In this document: one piece after another, positions 59,028 to 64,000 of the stretch
Position numbering within the stretch: the first letter of the stretch is position 1
How the letters are laid out: every line of letters starts with the position of its first letter
Origin: Clostridia bacterium
GTDB lineage: Bacteria > Bacillota > Clostridia > CAKSNL01 > HGM11501
Reading direction: 5' to 3'
Length of the DNA: 64,000 nt
NCBI GenBank assembly: GCA_017411325.1
Contig: JAFQQJ010000065.1
Span: 124,001-188,000, forward strand
The notes under the pieces: model-generated
Databases searched by the model: none
What the model saw: the letters and a program-made list of their open reading frames with translations, nothing else
What the model was told of the DNA's origin: nothing
Made by a program: the position numbers and the translations under genes

Positions 59028-60452
59028 TTATAATCCAAGCTTGAACGGATTCATGATGCCGTTGGGGTCAAGCTGCTTCTTAATTCCTTCAAATACCTGC
59101 ATAGCGGGACCGTACTGTTCCTTCATAAGACGGCCGAGCTTGATGCCTACGCCGTGGTGGTCGTTTACAACGCCGCCGTTGGCAAGAGCTGTTCTTACGC
59201 CGCAGTTCCAGATTGCCTGATGAAGTCTGAATGCTTCGTGAGGATCTCTGGGAACGTCCTTACCGTCAACGATAAAGCGGTCGTAAATCATGCATCCCCA
59301 TTCATACCAGTGAGAGAAGTGAGCGATGAACTTTGCCTGGGGGAAGTTTGTCTCGATTGCCTTCTTCATTTCCCAGTAAATCTTTTCAATCTTGTCATAG
59401 GGAGCAATTGTATCCATAGTACCGAAGCACTGGGGAATGTCCATCATATGACCGGGATAGAAGAATGTAATCTTTTCCTTCCACCACTTTTCGCCGTATT
59501 CAGAGCCTAAGTCTTCTGCACCGTACTTGCCGAAGGTTTCAAGAAGAATCTTCATTTCAAGGTCAGCCATTTCCTTTACGCCTTCGATGGCGATGTTCAT
59601 AAATGCGCCCTTCTTTTCAACGCCGACAATCTTCTTTATAAGAGAAGCTGTTTCAGCCTCGTCATAAAGTCTCATAACAGAGGGCTTGAACTTCTGTAAA
59701 AGCTCACGACCTGCATTGAAAGCATCTGTCATATTTTGGAAGAGGAAGCCTCTGAACTGACGGGACTCGGGCTGCTCGTAAATTCTCATCTGAGCCTTTG
59801 TCATAACGCCGAGAGTTCCCTCAGAACCGATGAATATCTGATTAAGGTCGGGACCTGCCGCATGCTTGGGAGCGGGAGATGTCTCGATGATGTCACCGTT
59901 GGGAAGAACAACTTCCATCTGGAGCACCATATCGTCAATCTTTCCGTACTTTGTGGAAGATACGCCGATACCGCGGTGAGCCAAAAATCCGCCTACTGTG
60001 GAGCAGGTAAGGGATGAAGGATAGTGCATTGTTGCATATCCTCTTTCGTTTGCAGCCCACTCAATGTGCTTATAGATTGCACCTGTTCCGCACTCTATGT
60101 ACATACCCTGCTCGTTTACGTCATAAATTTTGTTCATTCTCTTTGTATCAAGAACGATACCGCCGCAAACGGGAATTGCACCGCCCTGTGTACCGCCGCC
60201 GGCACCCCAGGTGGTTACGGGAATTTTGTAGTAGTTTGCAATTTTCAATACCGCAGAGGTTTCCTTTGCATCCTTGGGAGCAACTATAAAGTCACCCTCG
60301 GGCATTCTTAAACCTCTGTCTGCCCACATTCTGGAAAGCCAGAAATAGTCAACACTGTGGGAAACCTTGTCGATTGTTCTTGTAGAACAGTTTTCTCTGC
60401 CGACTGCGTCCTCAAGTTCGGTCGCAATCACGTCAAATAAAAAGTCTGTCAT
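59028..60452 (-). CDS. VAO/PCMH-family FAD dehydrogenase, GlcD/AGPS-like
   Basis: 474 residues. N-terminal FAD domain FIVAPKDAKETSAVLKIANYY, TTWGAGGGTQGGAIP, MHYPSSLTCSTVGGFLAHRGIGVSSTKYGKIDDMV, FIGSEGTLGVMTKAQMRIYE. The C-terminal VVNDHHGVGIKLGRLM and LDPNGIMNPFKLGL recall alkyl-DHAP synthase and 2-hydroxyacid dehydrogenases of the GlcD/D-LDH group. It should oxidise an alpha-hydroxy acid or polyol and hand electrons to the Fe-S partner and the Etf fusion. GGAGGTATTAAC precedes the ATG. First gene of the eight-gene operon, divergent from the RpiR regulator. Confidence 0.82.
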   Translation of the reverse strand: MTDFLFDVIATELEDAVGRENCSTRTIDKVSHSVDYFWLSRMWADRGLRMPEGDFIVAPKDAKETSAVLKIANYYKIPVTTWGAGGGTQGGAIPVCGGIVLDTKRMNKIYDVNEQGMYIECGTGAIYKHIEWAANERGYATMHYPSSLTCSTVGGFLAHRGIGVSSTKYGKIDDMVLQMEVVLPNGDIIETSPAPKHAAGPDLNQIFIGSEGTLGVMTKAQMRIYEQPESRQFRGFLFQNMTDAFNAGRELLQKFKPSVMRLYDEAETASLIKKIVGVEKKGAFMNIAIEGVKEMADLEMKILLETFGKYGAEDLGSEYGEKWWKEKITFFYPGHMMDIPQCFGTMDTIAPYDKIEKIYWEMKKAIETNFPQAKFIAHFSHWYEWGCMIYDRFIVDGKDVPRDPHEAFRLHQAIWNCGVRTALANGGVVNDHHGVGIKLGRLMKEQYGPAMQVFEGIKKQLDPNGIMNPFKLGL

Positions 60453-60498
60453 GTTAATACCTCCGTTTTTTTACTTTACACATTATTTGCTATTTTAC

Positions 60499-60527
60499 AT
60501 ATTATCACATCTTATATTAAAATGCAA
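60499..60527 (-). promoter_or_regulatory. Predicted promoter of the dehydrogenase-iol-Etf operon
   Basis: Minus-strand TTGCAT (60527-60522), 17 bp, TAATAT (60504-60499). Confidence 0.6.
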
Positions 60528-60535
60528 GACTTTTT

Positions 60536-60603
60536 TGAAAAAATTTTCATTGACTTTCGGTTGTTGTTATGCTAAAATGGTTAAAAAGTGAAAATTATTT
60601 TCA
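60536..60603. promoter_or_regulatory. Two RpiR-type operators in the divergent region
   Basis: TGAAAAAATTTTCA (60536-60549) and TGAAAATTATTTTCA (60589-60603) are near-identical palindromes of the TGAAA...TTTCA class bound by MurR/RpiR proteins. One lies just upstream of both -35 elements, the other between the rpiR -10 and its start codon, which predicts autorepression plus control of the operon. Confidence 0.6.
60550..60578 (+). promoter_or_regulatory. Predicted promoter of the RpiR gene
   Basis: TTGACT (60550-60555), 17-bp spacer ending TGC, TAAAAT (60573-60578). Confidence 0.7.
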
Positions 60604-60620
60604 TTTTTCGGAGGTGTTTT

Positions 60621-61457
60621 ATGGACAGAACCATGCTTAAAATACAGATGCTCTATGACGAAATGGGAAAATCAGAGAAAAAAGTAGCGGATTTTATAAT
60701 CTCCCATCCGTCGGAGCTTCTTCCCCTATCCATAACGGAGCTTGCTGAAAAAAGCAAGAGCAGCGAGGCTACAATCGTCCGCTTTGCAAGGCGTCTCGGG
60801 CTTTCAGGCTATCAGGAGCTTAAAATTTCCATTGCAAGAGAAAGCGGAAAGGTCATTGACAATCACGATGTTGCAACGGAAGACACCACCTTTGAGATTT
60901 TCGAAAAGGTCACAAACGATATTTATAAGTCCCTTGAAATGACAAAGCAGTCCCTTTCCCCCGAAGCCTTAGAAAAAGCCGCAAAGGCAATTTTAGATGC
61001 CAAAAAGGTGGTAATTTTCGGTCTCGGAAACTCCGCCTCCGTGGCGCAGGATGCAGGGCATAAATTCTTCAGGGCAGGATGCGACGCTTCCGTTTTTTCA
61101 GACAACCATATGCAGGCAATTGCCGCATCTCATTTAAATAGCGGCGACGTTGCCATAGGCATCTCCCACTCCGGCTCGTCAAAGGATATTGTTGATGCCC
61201 TGAAAATTGCAAAGGGACAGGGCGCAACAACCATCTCAATAACAAACAAGGGTAAGTCCCCCATAGTAAAGGAATCGGACATCACCCTTTTTACCTCATC
61301 AATGGAAACGGAATATACAATCCTCGGCTTAAATTCCAGAATTGCGGCTCTTACCATAATTGACACTATTTATTCCTACATCGTGTGCCGTAAAACCACC
61401 GATGCCGAAAACGCAATAAAGAGCGTCGAGGACGCTCTTAAAGGAAAGAAATATTAA
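60621..61457 (+). CDS. MurR/RpiR-family transcriptional regulator
   Basis: About 278 residues. N-terminal HTH_6 domain (SEKKVADFIISHPSELLPLSITELAEKS, SSEATIVRFARRLG) and C-terminal SIS sugar-phosphate-binding domain (VVIFGLGNSASVAQDAGHKFFRAG, GISHSGSSKDIVDALKIAKGQGATTISITN). GGAGGTGTTTT before the ATG at 60621 fixes the start; the longer frame from 60588 would translate through an operator. The likely effector is a phosphorylated sugar from the divergent iol-like operon. Confidence 0.92.
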   Translation: MDRTMLKIQMLYDEMGKSEKKVADFIISHPSELLPLSITELAEKSKSSEATIVRFARRLGLSGYQELKISIARESGKVIDNHDVATEDTTFEIFEKVTNDIYKSLEMTKQSLSPEALEKAAKAILDAKKVVIFGLGNSASVAQDAGHKFFRAGCDASVFSDNHMQAIAASHLNSGDVAIGISHSGSSKDIVDALKIAKGQGATTISITNKGKSPIVKESDITLFTSSMETEYTILGLNSRIAALTIIDTIYSYIVCRKTTDAENAIKSVEDALKGKKY

Positions 61458-61487
61458 AAGCTCCGGGCTTGCCCGAAGCTTTTTTTG
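61456..61487. terminator. Terminator between rpiR and the DMT transporter gene
   Basis: Stem AAAAGCTCCGGGC / GCCCGAAGCTTTT (one mismatch), followed by a T run; serves both convergent genes. Confidence 0.75.
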
Positions 61488-61490
61488 TTA

Positions 61491-62348
61491 TTAAAGATTA
61501 AGAAGCACAACTGCGCCGGTGCCTAAGATTACGCCGATTATCTGACAGGGCGTAAGCTTTTCTTTATAAAGCGTCATTGACACCGCAACGGTTACGATGA
61601 TTCCACCTGCTGATACAAGGGGGAACATTACAGAAGGTGCCATTTTATAAACCGATACCAGCATCATCACAAAGAGGTTTACAGCACCGTTGGCAATACC
61701 GCAAACTGCATACCAGGGGAAGCCTTTTTTTAGGGATGTGCCGATAGTTTTTCTTTCCTTTGTGAAAAACGCCACCGCAAAAAGTGTAAATGCCGTAATT
61801 AAAAGGGCTATTATCATAAACTCGTTTTTGTATTTTCCGTCAAGTGCCTGCTGCTGTGCCGTCTGCACAGTGGAGCATCCGCCGTTTCCGAGGAAAGCAA
61901 GAAATGCAAAGATTGCCCACTTAAGCGTTATTTTTTTATCGTCCTTTTTCTCCATATTAACAAATACAAGAGAAATCAAAAGGAGAATTATTCCTCCGAT
62001 TAAAATTCCGTCAACCTCGTCCCCGTTCATAATTCCGTAAATTGCCGGAATTATTAAAGAATAGGAAGAAATAAGGCTTGTCAGAGATAAAGGACCCGTC
62101 AGAATGGCAAGAACGGAAAAAGCAACCCCCATACTGTAAAAAACAGAAAAGCCGACAGAATAGGGCAAAAATTCCGCGCTGTATTCAAATGTTCCTATGG
62201 AAGAAAATATGAAAAACAATGCCGCAATCGCAGCAGATGCTCCCGAAAAGACAAAAACTCCGCCGCCGACCTTTATGTTATATGCTTTTTTTACAATGTT
62301 CTGTAATGCTACTCCGAGAATTACCAAAATCAGAACCAAAGTACTCAT
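61491..62348 (-). CDS. DMT-superfamily (EamA-like) transporter
   Basis: About 285 residues with ten predicted membrane helices in two halves. Features include LILVILGVALQNIVKKAYN at the start, a charged central loop (VNMEKKDDKKITLKW) and the second-half end VTVAVSMTLYKEKLTPCQIIGVILGTGAVVLL typical of EamA repeats (about residues 250-282). Substrate unknown; family members export metabolites or import sugars and uridine-like compounds. AAAGGTGGCG precedes the ATG at 62348. It lies alone between rpiR and the PocR-AraC gene. Confidence 0.8.
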   Translation of the reverse strand: MSTLVLILVILGVALQNIVKKAYNIKVGGGVFVFSGASAAIAALFFIFSSIGTFEYSAEFLPYSVGFSVFYSMGVAFSVLAILTGPLSLTSLISSYSLIIPAIYGIMNGDEVDGILIGGIILLLISLVFVNMEKKDDKKITLKWAIFAFLAFLGNGGCSTVQTAQQQALDGKYKNEFMIIALLITAFTLFAVAFFTKERKTIGTSLKKGFPWYAVCGIANGAVNLFVMMLVSVYKMAPSVMFPLVSAGGIIVTVAVSMTLYKEKLTPCQIIGVILGTGAVVLLNL

Positions 62349-62469
62349 AAATACGCCACCTTTAATTTTTTTCACGGATAATTTTACTACAAATCTTTCC
62401 TTTTTTCAATACCCATCTTAGGCAAATAGTCCTTTATTTTCGTACTATATTTCCCAAATTGTAAAATCC

Positions 62470-62498
62470 TTGACGAATCATCCTTTATGTTCTATAAT
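62470..62498 (+). promoter_or_regulatory. Predicted sigma-A promoter of the PocR-AraC gene
   Basis: TTGACG (62470-62475), 17 bp, TATAAT (62493-62498). Confidence 0.75.
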
Positions 62499-62514
62499 GG
62501 TGACGGGTGATTTT

Positions 62515-63357
62515 ATGATTATACGTTATGACAAAGAAAAGCTTATTTCGGCACTTCGCGACTTTTCCAACGCCACGGGAATAAATATAAATCTTATTGA
62601 CAAGGACGGTCATACGCAGATTTTGTGGAATGACTACAAGGCGCATTTTGACATTCCGCCCTATTGCCGCCTTATTCACTCCCTCCCCCAGTCACGCAAT
62701 AAATGTCACGCCTCTGACAGAATGCTTATCGAAAGGTGTAAAAAAAGCCTTAAGGCGGAGCATCACATCTGCCACGCCGGGCTTATTGATATTGCGGTTC
62801 CCATAACTCACAACGATTCTGTTCTTGGCTACATAATTTTAGGACAGATGAAAAAGGAAACGGATTTTAAAAAGGTTTATCCCTTAATCGCCCACACCGG
62901 TCTTCCGATGGAAGAAATGAAAAAAAGCTTTGATGCACTCCCCACCTTTGACGACAGCAAGATAAAAGGCGTTATAAGCGTGGCGGTGATGCTTACAAAA
63001 TATATTTTAACCGAAAATATGGTAAAAACAAAAAGCGGGCATAAGCTTGACATCCTGACGGAATATATCGATGCGCACTTAGGAGAGGTATTAACGCCCG
63101 ACTCCATTTCAAAAGGCACTTACCTTTCCAAAACCACTTTATACAAGCTTACAAACAGGCATTTCGGTATGGCTCTCGGCGAATACATAAACTTAAAAAA
63201 GCTTGATAAATCATTAGAGCTTTTAGAAAAAGCAGACCTTTCAATAGAAGAGGTTGCAACCTCCTCCGGCTTTTCCGGTGCCTCCTATTACGGCAAGCTT
63301 TTTAAAAAGTATAAAGGCATCTCTCCCACCGCCTACAGAAAAAAGCTTACACTTTGA
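62515..63357 (+). CDS. AraC-family regulator with N-terminal PocR sensory domain
   Basis: About 280 residues. The PocR domain (about 5-165) shows ATGININLIDKDGHTQ, FDIPPYCRLIHSLPQSRNKCHASDR, HHICHAGLIDIAVPI and VLGYIILGQMK, with conserved Cys/His. The C-terminal AraC HTH has LTPDSISKGTYLSKTTLYKLTNRHFG and SIEEVATSSGFSGASYYGKLFKKY, ISPTAYRKK. PocR domains sense small polyols such as 1,2-propanediol or glycerol. The start at 62515 follows GGGTGA and a consensus promoter. It may control the adjacent aldolase gene or the DMT transporter. Confidence 0.87.
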   Translation: MIIRYDKEKLISALRDFSNATGININLIDKDGHTQILWNDYKAHFDIPPYCRLIHSLPQSRNKCHASDRMLIERCKKSLKAEHHICHAGLIDIAVPITHNDSVLGYIILGQMKKETDFKKVYPLIAHTGLPMEEMKKSFDALPTFDDSKIKGVISVAVMLTKYILTENMVKTKSGHKLDILTEYIDAHLGEVLTPDSISKGTYLSKTTLYKLTNRHFGMALGEYINLKKLDKSLELLEKADLSIEEVATSSGFSGASYYGKLFKKYKGISPTAYRKKLTL

Positions 63358-63409
63358 TAAAAGAGAGCAAAAAATTAAAGATTTTTTGCAAAAAAAGCAA
63401 GAATTTGCA

Positions 63410-63438
63410 TTGACTTAGTGAAAATAAAAATATATAAT
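63410..63438 (+). promoter_or_regulatory. Predicted promoter of the KDPG aldolase gene
   Basis: TTGACT (63410-63415), 17 bp, TATAAT (63433-63438). Confidence 0.7.
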
Positions 63439-63470
63439 ATAATTGCAAAATTTTTTAAAGAGGTGTTTTT

Positions 63471-64000
63471 ATGTTAAAGAAAATATCCGATATCGGTATC
63501 GTACCGGTTATAAAAATCAATGACGTAGAAAAGGCTGTTCCCCTTGCGAAGGCTTTAATCGACGGCGGTCTTCCAATTGCCGAAATCACCTTCAGAACAG
63601 AGGCTGCCGAGGAAGCTATAAAGAGAGTATCCGAAGCTTTCCCCGAAATGTTAGTTGGTGCAGGAACAGTTCTTACCATAGAACAGGCCCAGCGTGCTAA
63701 AAACGCAGGTGCTAAATTTATCGTAAGCCCCGGCTTCAATCCCAAGGTTGTTTCCTGGTGCTTGGAAAATGACATCATCCCCACACCCGGATGTACTTCT
63801 CCCACAGAAATTGAGCAGGCTTTGGAGCTTGGCTTAAAAGTTGTTAAGTTCTTCCCCGCAGAGCAGAGCGGCGGTATCGATAAGATAAAGGCTTTATCTG
63901 CTCCCTACGGCAACTTAAAGTTTATCCCCACAGGCGGAATCGGACTTGATAACTTAACCACATACATCACAAACAAGAAAATCCTTGCCTGCGGCGGAAG
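63471..64000 (+). CDS. eda: KDPG/KHG aldolase (3' end beyond window)
   Basis: First 176 residues of a class I aldolase. IVPVIKINDVEKAVPLAKAL, AEITFRTEAAEEAI (catalytic Glu and Arg region), GAGTVLTIEQAQRAKNAGA, FIVSPGFNP, PTPGCTSPTEIEQAL, GLKVVKFFPAEQSGG (Schiff-base Lys) and IPTGGIGLDN are all in place. It splits 2-keto-3-deoxy-6-phosphogluconate or 4-hydroxy-2-oxoglutarate. AAAGAGGTG precedes the ATG. The frame is open at the window edge, roughly 30-40 residues short of the usual length. It probably begins a sugar-acid operon continuing rightward. Confidence 0.92.
   Translation, partial: MLKKISDIGIVPVIKINDVEKAVPLAKALIDGGLPIAEITFRTEAAEEAIKRVSEAFPEMLVGAGTVLTIEQAQRAKNAGAKFIVSPGFNPKVVSWCLENDIIPTPGCTSPTEIEQALELGLKVVKFFPAEQSGGIDKIKALSAPYGNLKFIPTGGIGLDNLTTYITNKKILACGG

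Noticed and set aside
1..64000. tRNA, rRNA, prophage or conjugative element
   Set aside because: No cloverleaf or rRNA sequence, integrase, phage structural or relaxase gene was recognised on either strand; tRNA detection by eye is imperfect.

Overview
The window reads as chromosome of a strictly anaerobic, low-to-moderate GC Gram-positive bacterium of the class Clostridia, most likely an uncultivated gut member of Oscillospirales or a relative. This is inferred from the CtsR-McsA-McsB-ClpC operon with tandem CtsR heptad operators, AGGAGG-type ribosome binding sites, a Firmicutes-type 6S RNA candidate, DUF1292 and DUF4300 proteins, sodium-pump decarboxylase subunits, and flavin-based electron-bifurcation genes without any cytochrome or quinone-linked respiratory gene. 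I saw no rRNA, tRNA, prophage or CRISPR array.

Layout. 0-5.3 kb: a truncated acyltransferase-like gene at the edge, a GNAT / GH39 / CE15 operon for xylan-type substrates, and an orphan corrinoid-protein reductive activator (RACo). 5.4-18.3 kb: two tandem paralogous cassettes, each a divergent AraC regulator followed by a secreted glycoside-hydrolase-like protein and a secreted protein with four discoidin-like modules plus a copper-amine-oxidase-N (stalk) domain. A small hairpin-rich insertion that duplicates a terminator lies between them. 18.4-32.6 kb: further glycan genes (GH67/GH84/GH20-like, ADP-ribosylglycohydrolase-fold protein, GH28-like, sialidase-fold, HpcH/HpaI aldolase, two SDRs and a divergent type I dehydroquinase-like protein), each group next to its own AraC regulator, plus oadB-oadG behind a structured leader. 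32.7-38.5 kb: a DUF4300 lipoprotein and ctsR-mcsA-mcsB-clpC.

38.5-50.9 kb is the most coherent system: one minus-strand operon mdh-hdrB-hdrC-hdrA-flxD-flxC-flxB-flxA-frdB-frdA-transporter-fumA-fumB. It predicts oxaloacetate to malate to fumarate to succinate, carried out by a soluble fumarate reductase with no membrane anchor and wired to a complete FlxABCD-HdrABC NADH-oxidising, potentially electron-bifurcating module. A predicted sigma-A promoter and a 6S RNA candidate lie just upstream.

51.2-60.6 kb: a second redox-sugar operon. A GlcD/AGPS-like FAD dehydrogenase, an Fe-S partner that appears to lack the CCG cysteines, an IolJ/GatY-like class II aldolase, a PfkB kinase, IolB, an aldose epimerase and an FGGY kinase end with a natural EtfB-EtfA fusion. 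These look like the lower half of inositol catabolism without IolG/IolE/IolD, joined to an Etf-coupled oxidation. It is probably controlled by the divergent RpiR regulator, whose predicted operators lie in the shared promoter region. 61.5-64 kb: a DMT-type transporter, a PocR-domain AraC regulator and a KDPG aldolase running off the right edge.

Functional assignments rest on motifs recognised by eye and on gene context; no database search was run.
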